Assembly (NCBI RefSeq): GCF_030388245.1
Contig: NZ_CP098361.1
Location: 805,001 to 869,000 of the forward strand
Direction: 5' to 3'
Length of the DNA: 64,000 bases
Source: Paracoccus sp. TOH
GTDB lineage: Bacteria; Pseudomonadota; Alphaproteobacteria; Rhodobacterales; Rhodobacteraceae
Position numbers and translations under genes: made by a program. The notes under the pieces are model-generated. The model saw only the letters and a list, made by a program, of their open reading frames with translations, was not told the origin of the DNA and did not search any database. Of the stretch, positions 53,508 through 62,174 are shown piece after piece. Positions within the stretch are counted from its first letter, which is position 1. Each line of letters starts with the position of its first letter.

Positions 53508-54565
53508 CGGTCCTGCTCCGGCTCGGCCAGCCGCGACAGCGCAATGCGGTCGCGCTTGCGGCTGATCTCGTAAAGACCCATGGCAGTCCAGCCGATCAAC
53601 ACGGTTTCGGCGGTCTCTGTGCGGAAGGCGGCGCGCAGCACCTGTTCGAGCGTGCCGCGGTCGCGCTTGGGCATCGGCGCGAAATCCACCACGATCTGGC
53701 CGCCGAGCCCGCGCAGACGCAGCTGCCGCGGCAGATCGCGCGCCAGGGCGATGTTGGCCTTCAGTCCGGCGGCAGGCGAATGGTCGCTGCCGGTATTCAC
53801 GTCGATGGCGACCAGCGCCCGCAGAGCCTCGATCTCGGCCCAGGCGCCGCCGCCCAGCTCAACGCGCGGTCCAAGCAATCGGTGCGCCGCCGCCTCGGCG
53901 CCGCTCATCTCGAAGGCATCGGGGTGATCCTCGATCGCGTCGGGTGGCGGATCGGCCCAGTCCTGCCAGGCCTGTTCGGCCGGTTCCGGCGCGTCGAGCA
54001 GCAGTTCCGGCAGGCCTTCCTGATCGGCGAGAACGGCGCCGGCCAGGTCCAGAAGCTGACGCAGCTCTGTCATGACCTCGGCTTCCGCAGCGGAGGCCGA
54101 GACGCTGCGGAAAACGATGCCGGGCGGTTCGGCCTGGCCCTCCAGGGCGCTTTCGCCCAGCTGGACGAGCGTGTCGCGCAGCGCGGCGTCGCGGATGCGG
54201 CGCGAGACGTTCACCCCCTGGATGCCGGGCGTGACGATCACATGCCGACCGCGGAAATTCAGTCTGGCCGAGACCGGAATCGCCTTGCCGTCCTCGGCGC
54301 AGCCGCTGATCTGGATCAGCAACGATTGTCCCTCGCGCAGGCCGGAGCGGTCGCGCAGGAAACCGCGCGCGCCCTCGGGCAGGCGCAGGAACACGCCGCC
54401 CTGGCCCTTCACGAGGCGGTCGACCTTGGCCCGGCAGATGGCGCCGGGGGCCAGCGGCGTGACGCCGGCCGGATCGACGATCAGATCCTCGAGCTGGCCA
54501 TCTTGCATCAGCGCGGCGGCGTCGCGGCCGAAAAGCCGGCCCAGAACGATTTGTCGGCCCTTCAT
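53504..54565 (-). CDS. rng: Ribonuclease E/G family protein, short form
   Basis: This 353-residue RNase E/G homologue begins [19 protein letters not shown]. It keeps the S1-like part and the two catalytic aspartates, in [11 protein letters not shown] (near residue 265) and QIVVDFAPM (near 305). It lacks the zinc-link and the C-terminal degradosome scaffold, and is shorter than E. coli RNase G (489). It may be a specialised nuclease for rRNA or tRNA processing, in line with its neighbours. The start overlaps the maf stop and the end overlaps yacG. Confidence 0.85.
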   Translation of the reverse strand: MKGRQIVLGRLFGRDAAALMQDGQLEDLIVDPAGVTPLAPGAICRAKVDRLVKGQGGVFLRLPEGARGFLRDRSGLREGQSLLIQISGCAEDGKAIPVSARLNFRGRHVIVTPGIQGVNVSRRIRDAALRDTLVQLGESALEGQAEPPGIVFRSVSASAAEAEVMTELRQLLDLAGAVLADQEGLPELLLDAPEPAEQAWQDWADPPPDAIEDHPDAFEMSGAEAAAHRLLGPRVELGGGAWAEIEALRALVAIDVNTGSDHSPAAGLKANIALARDLPRQLRLRGLGGQIVVDFAPMPKRDRGTLEQVLRAAFRTETAETVLIGWTAMGLYEISRKRDRIALSRLAEPEQDR

Positions 54566-55188
54566 TCCACCCGTTCCCGAATTCCGATGGCGGCAAGCAT
54601 GGTCGCGGTCTCGGCCAGAGGCAGGCCGACGACGGCGCTGTATGATCCCTGCATCCAGGTCACGAAGGCCGAGGCGCGGCCTTGGATCGCATAGCCGCCG
54701 GCCTTGCCCTGCCACTCTGCCGAAGCCAGATAGCGGTCGATCTGCGCCGGCGAGAGCGGGCGGAAGCGGATGGTCGTCTCGACCAGGCGCTCGCGCAAGC
54801 GGCCCTGATGAGCCAGCGCCACCATGGTCAGGACGCGATGCCGCCGTCCCGAAAGCAGGTCCAGAAAATGCCGGGCTTCTGCCGCGTCCGCCGGTTTGCC
54901 CAGGATCCGGCGGCCGGCGACGACCGCGGTGTCGGCGCAGAGGACGGCACCATCCGTGCAGCCGAGCAGGGCGGCGGTCTTTTCGCGCGCGATGCGGCGG
55001 ACATAGTCGCGTGGCTTTTCGTCCCGATGCGGGGTCTCGTCGATCTCGGCCGGCAGGACGCGGTCGGGGACGATGCCGATCTGGGCCAGCAATTCCAGGC
55101 GACGGGGGCTTGCTGAGCCGAGCACCAGTTCCGGTCGGCCGTCGAGCCGCGCCGCAGGCGCATCCGCTGCCGAAACCGCCGTCGTCAT
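54562..55188 (-). CDS. maf: Maf family nucleoside triphosphate pyrophosphatase
   Basis: This 208-residue cytoplasmic pyrophosphatase removes pyrophosphate from non-canonical or selected dNTP/UTP. The N-terminal signature [19 protein letters not shown] is at residue 21, the catalytic block [18 protein letters not shown] is near residue 84, and the ending [27 protein letters not shown] is typical. It lies between infA and the RNase gene, a conserved order in this group. The ATGA overlap at its stop shows coupling. Confidence 0.92.
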   Translation of the reverse strand: MTTAVSAADAPAARLDGRPELVLGSASPRRLELLAQIGIVPDRVLPAEIDETPHRDEKPRDYVRRIAREKTAALLGCTDGAVLCADTAVVAGRRILGKPADAAEARHFLDLLSGRRHRVLTMVALAHQGRLRERLVETTIRFRPLSPAQIDRYLASAEWQGKAGGYAIQGRASAFVTWMQGSYSAVVGLPLAETATMLAAIGIRERVE

Positions 55189-55213
55189 GCCGGGGACAAC
55201 AGCGTCCGCGGGC

Positions 55214-55432
55214 TTACTTGAAGCGGTAATTGATCCGCCCCTTCGTCAGGTCGTAGGTGTTCATTTCCACCTGAACCTTGTCGCCGGCAAGGACCCGGAT
55301 GCGGTTCTTGCGCATCTTTCCTGCCATATGTGCGATGATCTCATGGCCGTTCTCTAGCTCGACCCGGAATGTCGCATTGGGCAGGAGTTCCTTCACGACG
55401 CCGGGAAATTCGAGCATTTCTTCCTTGGCCAT
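55214..55432 (-). CDS. infA: Translation initiation factor IF-1
   Basis: This 72-residue S1-domain protein reads [19 protein letters not shown] and continues with [21 protein letters not shown] and [20 protein letters not shown]. It binds the 30S A-site to help start translation. It has GGAGAAG before the ATG and is the first gene of the infA-maf-rng-yacG group, 25 bp ahead of maf. Confidence 0.97.
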   Translation of the reverse strand: MAKEEMLEFPGVVKELLPNATFRVELENGHEIIAHMAGKMRKNRIRVLAGDKVQVEMNTYDLTKGRINYRFK

Positions 55433-55628
55433 GTCTTCTCCTGTGGGGGTGACCCGCGCCTTGGCGGGCGCAAGCTACATGCGTCCAGACGGCACATTTT
55501 TCAAGGGGAATCTGGACCGGGGGTGGCAGGGGATGCCGCTCCACGGCTCGAAATCGGGAAAAGTCGCGTAAAAGCTGCATGACCGGAGCATGTCCCGCCG
55601 AAGCATGGCCTTTGCCGCGGCGGTTGTC

Positions 55629-56828
55629 TTAGCCGGTCGCGCGGAACGGCGGCGCGGCCGGGTCCGGCCCGTCCGGGCGGAAGGCGTCGGGATCGTCGCG
55701 GTCCGAGAGGGGCGGTTCGGGCGGGGTCGCCATGCGCTGCGTCGCCGCGGCTGCCGGCTGACCCGGAAGCGCAAGGCCGTCCGTTTCCCAGGCGGCTTGG
55801 CGGATTTCCGGCGCATGTGCCGCTTCCCGGGCCAGATCCCGCAGCCGGATGGCGTGGAAACCGTCCGCCTCGCCCAGGCGGCCGCGGGCCAGAAGCTGGC
55901 CGAGCGGGGTTTCGATCCGCGCTTCGTCCAGCACGTTCTGCGGCAGCGGAATCAGCGAGCCCGGCCCGAGATTGCGCAACTGTTGCAGGCTGATCTTGCG
56001 GCGGCACAGAATCCCGGCCAGCCGGATCGGCGTGTCCCGCACGATTCCGGCCAGCGAGGCCGGGGCGGCGGGGGGCGGGGCCGATGCCGGCAGGGTCGCC
56101 TCGGCCCCTTTGGCGCTGTCGGCACGAGGCAACCCGGGCCCCGTCTCGGCCGGAAGCGCGATCATCAGCACCGCGTCGCGCTGACCGCCCGCGCCGATGC
56201 GAAAGCGCAGGGTCAGACGGGACATCGGGGCGTCTTCGAGCATCAGAGTCAGCGGCCGGGGATCGTCCATATAGGTGGCATAGCGGAAGGTGCCGAAATC
56301 CGGCACCCCCTCGCCCCCGCTGACACATTCCCGCGCCAGTTCGGCCAGCAGCGCATTGACGAAATCCGCCGCCAGGGTCGCGTCGGTGCGGGTGGGCTTG
56401 CGTGGTTGCGCCGGGCGCGCGGTGACCCGGCCGATGGCCTGCATCTCGATCAGCGAGGTCAGCAAGGCGGGGCAGATCGCCACCACGCCGATCGCGTCCC
56501 GCCGGCCCTCGACAATGGCAAGCAATGCGCGTTCGGGCAGGAATTCCGGCAGTTCCGGCAAGGTCATGCCCGCCAGTTCGACATGTTCCACGAAAACCGG
56601 CAGCCGGGCCTGCTTTTCGGCGGCGCGGCCAAGCGCGGTGGCCACCGCGCGTTCGATGCGGAATTCCGGCGTGACCCGACTGCCGGCGGTATCCGGCAGC
56701 ACCCGCGCCCTTTCCCTGGCGGCGATCCAGCGGCGCAGGACCGAAGCCGGGGCCGCGGCGGCGATGGTGCCCGGTTCCGTCCCGCCGATATCGGTGCGGG
56801 CCGCCCGTGCCGTTGCTGCGTTATCCAT
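55629..56828 (-). CDS. FliM/FliN-type (SpoA domain) protein, solitary
   Basis: This 399-residue protein has a FliM-like middle part (VEHVELAGMTLPELPEFLP and TRTDATLAADFVNALLAEL) and a C-terminal SpoA domain (residues about 265-335: GIVRDTPIRLAGILCRRKISLQQLRNLG). It ends in a Pro/Ala-rich tail. In the flagellar switch such proteins bind CheY-P and reverse rotation. No other flagellar gene is in the window, so it is either a dispersed second switch protein or part of a secretion-type apparatus. The start chosen is ATG 56828, since the preceding residues belong to no known domain. Confidence 0.75.
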   Translation of the reverse strand: MDNAATARAARTDIGGTEPGTIAAAAPASVLRRWIAARERARVLPDTAGSRVTPEFRIERAVATALGRAAEKQARLPVFVEHVELAGMTLPELPEFLPERALLAIVEGRRDAIGVVAICPALLTSLIEMQAIGRVTARPAQPRKPTRTDATLAADFVNALLAELARECVSGGEGVPDFGTFRYATYMDDPRPLTLMLEDAPMSRLTLRFRIGAGGQRDAVLMIALPAETGPGLPRADSAKGAEATLPASAPPPAAPASLAGIVRDTPIRLAGILCRRKISLQQLRNLGPGSLIPLPQNVLDEARIETPLGQLLARGRLGEADGFHAIRLRDLAREAAHAPEIRQAAWETDGLALPGQPAAAATQRMATPPEPPLSDRDDPDAFRPDGPDPAAPPFRATG

Positions 56829-56887
56829 ACCAGACCGAATCAATACCTTCTCTGGGGCAGCATGGCATGGACTGGTTGCGAAAAGAT

Positions 56888-59545
56888 TTAACCCCGGGCA
56901 TTTTCGGCAATATCCGCCCGACGGCGGGGCCGTGGCGGCAGCGCGATGCGGAAGCAGGCGCCGCCCTGGCCGGGCAGATAGGCGATGGAGCCGTCCAGGA
57001 ACTCCATGATTTCCTTGCAGATCGCCAGACCCAGCCCGGCGCCGCCGGCCCGGGCCGGATCGTTCAGCCGGGCGAATTTCTCGAAGATCAGCGCCCGGTT
57101 TTCCGCGCCGATGCCCGAGCCGTTGTCGCCGATGTCGATCTCGGTTCCGCCCTCGGGCGTGCGGCGGGTTTCGATGCGGATCACCGGCGTCTCGGAATCG
57201 CAATACTTGCGGGCATTGGCGATCACGTTGATCAGCACCTGCAACAGCCGGTCGGGATCGGTGATCACCGGCAGGTGCTCGGCGATGGCATTGCGGCGAA
57301 TCGCGAAATCCCGCCCACCGGCGCTGGCGCCGGCCGAGACGAGCGCCCGTTCGATCAGGTCGTGCAGGTTGAAGACCTCGGGCTTGAGCCGCGCCTTGCC
57401 GGCCTCGAGCACCGAGATGTCGAGCAAATCGTCCAGCAGCCGGGTCATGCGGCCGGCCTCGTCATGGATGATGCCGGCGAAGCGGGCGCGATCCTCGGCG
57501 GGCAGGTCGGGCTCCATCAGGATCTCGGAAAAGGCCCGGATCGAGGTCATGGGGGTGCGCAGCTCATGACTGATCTGGCCCAGGAAGGCGTCCTTCTGCG
57601 CCGAGAGCGCGGTCAGTTTCTCGTTGCTTTCCTGCAGCATGGCCGCGGTCCGGGCCAGCTCGGCCGAGGTGCTTTCAAGCCTCCGGTTGTCCTCGCGGGC
57701 GCGGCTGGCCTCGCCCGCCACCGCCATCAGGTCGGCGACCGTGACCCCGCCGCGCCCGCCGACCCGGGTCATCAGCGCCGAGGCGGTGGCCGCCCCGACG
57801 GTGCCGGCCAGCCGGCGCTCGAAATCCGCCAGCAGGCGCGGGGTCAGATCGGGCAGATAGCCGGTCTTGCCCTGGTCGTCGGCGGCCCGGCGGAACATCT
57901 CCAGCGCGGTTTCGCCGCCCCAGATGCGGCCGGCCAGCGTCAGCAGCGCCTCGGCCTGCACCGCCGGAGCGGCCTTTTTCGGCGCGGCATCGGGGGCGAT
58001 GGCATGGACGAAGGACAGGGCCTGCATCCGTTCGGTCGGGTCGGGGAAATCCAGCAGCGAGACCAGGATCAGCATCAGCAGGTTGACCGACAGGGCCAGC
58101 AGCACCGCGCCGGCGAAGGGGTCGATGTCGGCCGGCAGGGCCGGCTGCGAAACCAGGCCCAGCGAGGGCAGGAAGATCATCCCGCTCCAGATCCCGGCGC
58201 CGGCGAGGATGCCGGCGATGGCGCCGCGGCGGGTGGCGCCGCGCCAGAGCAGCCCGGCGATCATTGCCGGCAGCACCTGCGCCATGCCGGAAAAGGCCAC
58301 GGTTCCCATCGCCGCCAGCGCCGAGGTGCCGCCCGACATGTGGTGATAGAACCAACCGGCGCCGATCACCGCGACGATGGCCAGGCGGCGGGCGTTCAGC
58401 ATCAGCGCGCCCAGATCCTCGGGCGCCTGGGCCGGCTCGGACAGCGCCGCCTGGCGCAGCCACAGCCACAGCGGCACCAGCCAGTGGTTGGCCATCATCG
58501 TCGAAAGCGCGATGGCGCTGACCACGACCATGGACATGGCCGAGGAAAAGCCGCCCAGGAACACCAGCGTCGCCAGCGCCTCGCGGCCCTGCGACAAAGG
58601 CAGGGCCAGGACGTAAAGATCGGGATTCGAGCCCTTGGGCAGCATATCCGCCCCCACCACGGCGATGGGCAGGACCAGGAAGGACATGGCGGCCAGATAG
58701 GCCGGAAAGGCCCAGCCGGCCTGGCGCAGGCGGTCCTCGTCGCTGGCCTCGACCACCAGGACGTGGAACATGCGCGGCAGCACCATCACCGCCGCCCCTG
58801 ACAGCATGATCAGCGCGAACCAGCGCTCGGGGCGGATCAGCCAGCCCTCGCCCCCGGCCGAGATCGCCATGCGGTCGATGCGGGCCAGCACGTCGCCGGG
58901 CCCGTCGGCGATGCCCCAAAGCACATAGCCGCCGACGGCGACGAAGGCGGCAAGTTTGACCACCGCCTCGACCGCGATGGCCATGACGACGCCATGGTGC
59001 CGCTCGTCGGCGGCGAGGTTGCGGGTGCCGAACAGGATGGCGAAGGCCGCAAGCCCCACCGCCACCCAAAGCGCGACGTTGCGAGGCAGGGCGTGCTGGT
59101 CGCTGGCGAAGGCCGAAAGCGCCATCGAGACCGACTGCAATTGCAGTGCGATATAGGGTGTCGCCGCCACCACGCCGATCAGCGTGACCAGCGCCGCCAG
59201 ACCGGCGGATTTGCCGAAGCGGCTGGAGATCAGGTCGGCGATCGAGGTGACGCGATGCAGCCGGGCGACGCGCACCAGCCGCCGCAATCCCCACCAGGCG
59301 CCAGCGAAGACGATGCCGGGGCCCAGATAGATGGTCAGGAATTCCAGCCCCGAGCGGGTGGCGTAGCCGACCGCGCCGTAGAAGGTCCAGGCCGAGCAAT
59401 AGACCGACAGCGACAGCGTGTAGATCGCCGGCCGGTCCATCCAGCGCCAGCGGCCGGCCGCGGCGGCGCGGTCGGCGGCATGGGCCAGCAGGAACATCAG
59501 CGCGACATAGGCGACCGATGCGGCGCCCAGCGTTTCAGGCGTCAT
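56888..59545 (-). CDS. Sensor histidine kinase fused to a sodium/solute symporter domain
   Basis: This 885-residue protein joins an N-terminal SSS-family transporter domain (about 12 transmembrane helices, residues 1-490) to a cytoplasmic kinase. The H box is QISHELRTPMTSIRAFSEIL (His near residue 660). The N box is NVIANARKY, and ATP-binding G boxes are DIGDNGSGIG and GGAGLGLAICKEIM. Its plan matches CbrA/CrbS/MxtR, which couple a transported metabolite such as acetate or histidine to kinase activity. It follows a small membrane protein and a receiver-only protein, its likely partners. Confidence 0.92.
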   Translation of the reverse strand: MTPETLGAASVAYVALMFLLAHAADRAAAAGRWRWMDRPAIYTLSLSVYCSAWTFYGAVGYATRSGLEFLTIYLGPGIVFAGAWWGLRRLVRVARLHRVTSIADLISSRFGKSAGLAALVTLIGVVAATPYIALQLQSVSMALSAFASDQHALPRNVALWVAVGLAAFAILFGTRNLAADERHHGVVMAIAVEAVVKLAAFVAVGGYVLWGIADGPGDVLARIDRMAISAGGEGWLIRPERWFALIMLSGAAVMVLPRMFHVLVVEASDEDRLRQAGWAFPAYLAAMSFLVLPIAVVGADMLPKGSNPDLYVLALPLSQGREALATLVFLGGFSSAMSMVVVSAIALSTMMANHWLVPLWLWLRQAALSEPAQAPEDLGALMLNARRLAIVAVIGAGWFYHHMSGGTSALAAMGTVAFSGMAQVLPAMIAGLLWRGATRRGAIAGILAGAGIWSGMIFLPSLGLVSQPALPADIDPFAGAVLLALSVNLLMLILVSLLDFPDPTERMQALSFVHAIAPDAAPKKAAPAVQAEALLTLAGRIWGGETALEMFRRAADDQGKTGYLPDLTPRLLADFERRLAGTVGAATASALMTRVGGRGGVTVADLMAVAGEASRAREDNRRLESTSAELARTAAMLQESNEKLTALSAQKDAFLGQISHELRTPMTSIRAFSEILMEPDLPAEDRARFAGIIHDEAGRMTRLLDDLLDISVLEAGKARLKPEVFNLHDLIERALVSAGASAGGRDFAIRRNAIAEHLPVITDPDRLLQVLINVIANARKYCDSETPVIRIETRRTPEGGTEIDIGDNGSGIGAENRALIFEKFARLNDPARAGGAGLGLAICKEIMEFLDGSIAYLPGQGGACFRIALPPRPRRRADIAENARG

Positions 59546-59789
59546 CCTCGTCCTCCGCCCCCGCGCGGCCGAGCGCGCGATGCAGCGCGGCGGTGACGGC
59601 GATGGTCAGTGCCCAGCTGACGGCCAGCCAGACCGCGCCGCGGGCATAGCTGAAATGATGCGGCAGCCAAATCGGCGGCAGCACCGCCAGAAGCGCGAAC
59701 AGCACCGGCACCACCCGCGTCGCATCGGCCAGGCGCCGCCGGCGATAGGCGTCCCGGCCCAGGAACAGGCGTCGCGCCATCAGCCTCAT
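59535..59789 (-). CDS. Small two-helix membrane protein before the symporter-kinase (CbrX-like position)
   Basis: This 84-residue protein has a basic N-terminus (MRLMARRLFLGRDAYRRRR) and two hydrophobic helices (VVPVLFALLAVLPPIWL; AVWLAVSWALTIAVTAAL). Its start overlaps the receiver gene stop (ATGA) and its end overlaps the kinase start by 11 bp, so it is translationally linked to both. Pseudomonas cbrX, a small gene overlapping cbrA, holds the same place. Whether it is a true relative cannot be said by sequence alone. Confidence 0.78.
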   Translation of the reverse strand: MRLMARRLFLGRDAYRRRRLADATRVVPVLFALLAVLPPIWLPHHFSYARGAVWLAVSWALTIAVTAALHRALGRAGAEDEDDA

Positions 59790-60142
59790 GCGGCGTCCAG
59801 CAATTCGCGCACCACGGCGCGCAGGTCGTCATTGGCGAAGGGCTTGGGCAGGGTGCGGTCGGCGCCTTCGGGCAGGTTGGCCTGGCCGCGCGCGCTGAGC
59901 AGCAGCACCGGCAGCCTCCGCAGTTGCGGATCGCCGCGCAGCTCGGCCAGGATCTCGGCGCCGCTGCGGCCGGGCAGCATCAGGTCCAGGATCACCAGCC
60001 GTGGCGCCAGCGCCCGGATGCGCTGGACGGCGCCGCAGCCCTCGGGCCATTGCTCGCAGCGCCAGCCCTCGCGCGACAGGATGAAGCGGACCGCCTCGGC
60101 GATGCTGGGCTCGTCCTCGATCAGCAGCACGTCGACGGTCAC
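59786..60142 (-). CDS. Single-domain response regulator (receiver only)
   Basis: This 118-residue CheY-like protein has the acidic pair in LLIEDEPSIAEA, the phosphorylated Asp in LVILDLMLPGRSG (near residue 53), the Ser/Thr in VLLLSARG and the Lys in TLPKPF. There is no output domain. GTG 60142 is chosen since GGGAG lies upstream and the receiver begins at once. With the adjacent kinase it could form a phosphorelay to a distant regulator. Confidence 0.88.
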   Translation of the reverse strand: MTVDVLLIEDEPSIAEAVRFILSREGWRCEQWPEGCGAVQRIRALAPRLVILDLMLPGRSGAEILAELRGDPQLRRLPVLLLSARGQANLPEGADRTLPKPFANDDLRAVVRELLDAA

Positions 60143-60200
60143 CGGCGGCACTCCCTGGGCTTTTCGCGGATGATGGCGGCAGGCGGATCGGTTGTCAAAA

Positions 60201-61493
60201 TCAGACCGGCCCCAGGATCGAAGGTTCATGGCGCGCGGCGCAGCCGGGGCGGGGGCAGATGCGGCAGGCGGGGCCGACACCCAGCGGCGGGCGGCTGTCC
60301 TGCGGGCCGGCCGGGCGGATCAGCATCTGCGCCCGGCTCAGCGCCGGCCCGCCGAAGCCCATGGGCAGCAGCCGCTCGGCCACCGCCCAGGAGGCGAAGC
60401 GCAGCCCGCCGCTGGTTGCAAGCAGCCGCGCCACCGGCAGTTGCGGCTGGGCCAGCGCCTCGAACAGCGGCCAGAGCGCGCAGCCCTCGCCGGGCCGCGG
60501 CAGCTCGAAGCCCGGCGCGGCGTGGCGAAACGACGTGGCGCCGGAACCGTCGCAGACGATCAGCCCGGCCTGCGCCCAGGGGCCGGGGCGCAGCATGCCC
60601 AGCCGGCGCAGCACCAGGTCCAGCGGCCGGCCCAGCCGGGCCGCGATCTCCGCCGGGTCGTCGCCGCGCGCCCCCGCCTCGGCCACCGCCGAGGACAGCG
60701 CGGCATCGGGCAACGCCGCCCGGTCGCGGGCCTGCATCGCCAGCACCTCGCGCGCCATGGCCTTGGCCGCGTCCGAGGCCAGCTCGTCGGCCTCGGCCGG
60801 CTCGGGCTGGCCGGCGGCGATCCAGGCCTCGACCTCCTCCTGCGGCGACATGGGCACCGCCTCGTCCTCGAAACTGTCCAGATAGGCCACCAGCGATTGC
60901 GCGGTGCGCGACAGGCGCTGGCTGTCGCTATCCAGGTTGGCATGGAAACGGTCGCGCCATTCCGGCTCGATTTCGGGCGTCTCGGCCAGGATCGAGGCGG
61001 TCGAGCGCAGCGCCGTCACCGCCGATTGAACCTCGTGCAACGTCGTCACCAGATAGGGATCGCGGGTCATGCGGTCGGACAGCGCGACCAGCCGCCGTTC
61101 CAGCGCGTCGGCGCGCCGCGTCGCCCCGGCCAGCACCGAGGCCCAGCCGGGAAACCGCGCGGCGAATTCCGCGATCTGGTCCAGCTCGACCGCGATACCG
61201 GACTGGTCCGAGGCCCGCGCCGCCGCCTCGCGCAGGGCGCTGACCAGCGTTTCCTCGCGATCCGAGGCGAGTTCGGTCGCGTCGATCTCCAGCGCCTCGG
61301 CCAGCCGGGTCAGCAGCGCATCGCCGACCGGCCGGCGGTTGTGCTCGATCAGGTTCAGATAGGCGGCCGAGATCTCGGCCCGCCGCGCCACCTCGGTCTG
61401 GCGCCGGCCCAGCGACAGCCGGCGCTCGCGGATGCGGGTGCCGATCAGCGGCCGTGCAGCGGGCGAGCGGTGGGATGAGGGCGAGCGGGCCAT
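60201..61493 (-). CDS. XRE-family short-chain fatty acyl transcriptional regulator (ScfR/RamB/PrpR type, DUF2083)
   Basis: This 430-residue regulator has an XRE helix-turn-helix at residues 18-70 (RIRERRLSLGRRQTEVARR) and a C-terminal ScfR domain that ends with the Cys cluster CRICPRPGC (near residue 416). Relatives sense acyl-CoA or acetate status and control the glyoxylate, methylcitrate or ethylmalonyl-CoA pathways. It lies 3 bp after the LuxR-type regulator and 58 bp before the receiver gene. ccr at 51251 is a plausible target, though only by function. Confidence 0.85.
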   Translation of the reverse strand: MARSPSSHRSPAARPLIGTRIRERRLSLGRRQTEVARRAEISAAYLNLIEHNRRPVGDALLTRLAEALEIDATELASDREETLVSALREAAARASDQSGIAVELDQIAEFAARFPGWASVLAGATRRADALERRLVALSDRMTRDPYLVTTLHEVQSAVTALRSTASILAETPEIEPEWRDRFHANLDSDSQRLSRTAQSLVAYLDSFEDEAVPMSPQEEVEAWIAAGQPEPAEADELASDAAKAMAREVLAMQARDRAALPDAALSSAVAEAGARGDDPAEIAARLGRPLDLVLRRLGMLRPGPWAQAGLIVCDGSGATSFRHAAPGFELPRPGEGCALWPLFEALAQPQLPVARLLATSGGLRFASWAVAERLLPMGFGGPALSRAQMLIRPAGPQDSRPPLGVGPACRICPRPGCAARHEPSILGPV

Positions 61494-61496
61494 GGC

Positions 61497-62174
61497 TCAG
61501 ATCCCGTCGCGTTCTTCGTCCAGATGGCGCACCGCCTTGACCACCAGGTCGCCAAGGCTTTGCGCGCCCAGCTTGTCCTTGAGCGTCTGGCTGACGTTGG
61601 AGACGGTCTTGTAGCTGATGCCGGCGCGCTCGGCGATCTCGCGATAGGACAGTCCTTCGGCGATCGAGCGCAGGATGTCGGTCTCGCGCGGGGTCAGGCG
61701 CGGGCGGGCCGGCGCTGCCCCCGGTCGTTCCATCAGCGCGATCTTGCGCGCCAGATCGGCCGGCACGTAATCGCCGCCCGCGGCGACCTGCCGCAGTGCC
61801 TCGCAGATCTCGGCCGAGGGCGAATCCTTCATGATGATGCCGTTTCAGCCTGCCTGCAGCGCCCGGCGCGCAACGATGGGGCTGCGATGCATGGTGAAGA
61901 CCAGGATCGGCAGCATGGCGCCGGCCGCGCGCAGCCGTTCGATCAGCCGCAGGCCGGCATGCCGCGCCTCGCCCATGGTCAGGTCCACGACGATCACGTC
62001 CGGCGCCTCGCGCCGCCAGGCCCGCCAGCCCTGCGAGGGCGTGGCCGCGGCGACGACCTGGCAATCCAGCCGGCCGCGGGTGATCCACTCCCAACCCTCG
62101 GCCACCACCGGATGGTCGTCGACGATCAGCACGCGCAGCGCGGTGGCGGGAACGGAGGTGGCGGTTGCGGTCAT
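61497..62174 (-). pseudogene. LuxR-type response regulator interrupted by an in-frame TGA
   Basis: The receiver half runs from ATG 62174 (LRVLIVDDHPVVAEGWEWI, Asp in DVIVVDLTMG) to RRALQAG. A TGA at 61847-61845 then falls in frame. Without a frameshift, reading goes on with NGIIMKDSPSAEICEALRQ and the NarL-type helix-turn-helix LTPRETDILRSIAEGLSYREI to 61497. The stop sits at the usual position of a small residue in AG-x-NG. So the gene is either recently inactivated, read through, or a sequence error. The receiver and DNA-binding parts could still be made separately. It overlaps the kinase gene by ATGA. Confidence 0.75.

Noticed and set aside
61845..61847. TGA as a selenocysteine codon
   Set aside because: No SECIS-like stem could be shown and response regulators are not selenoproteins; mutation or error is far more likely.
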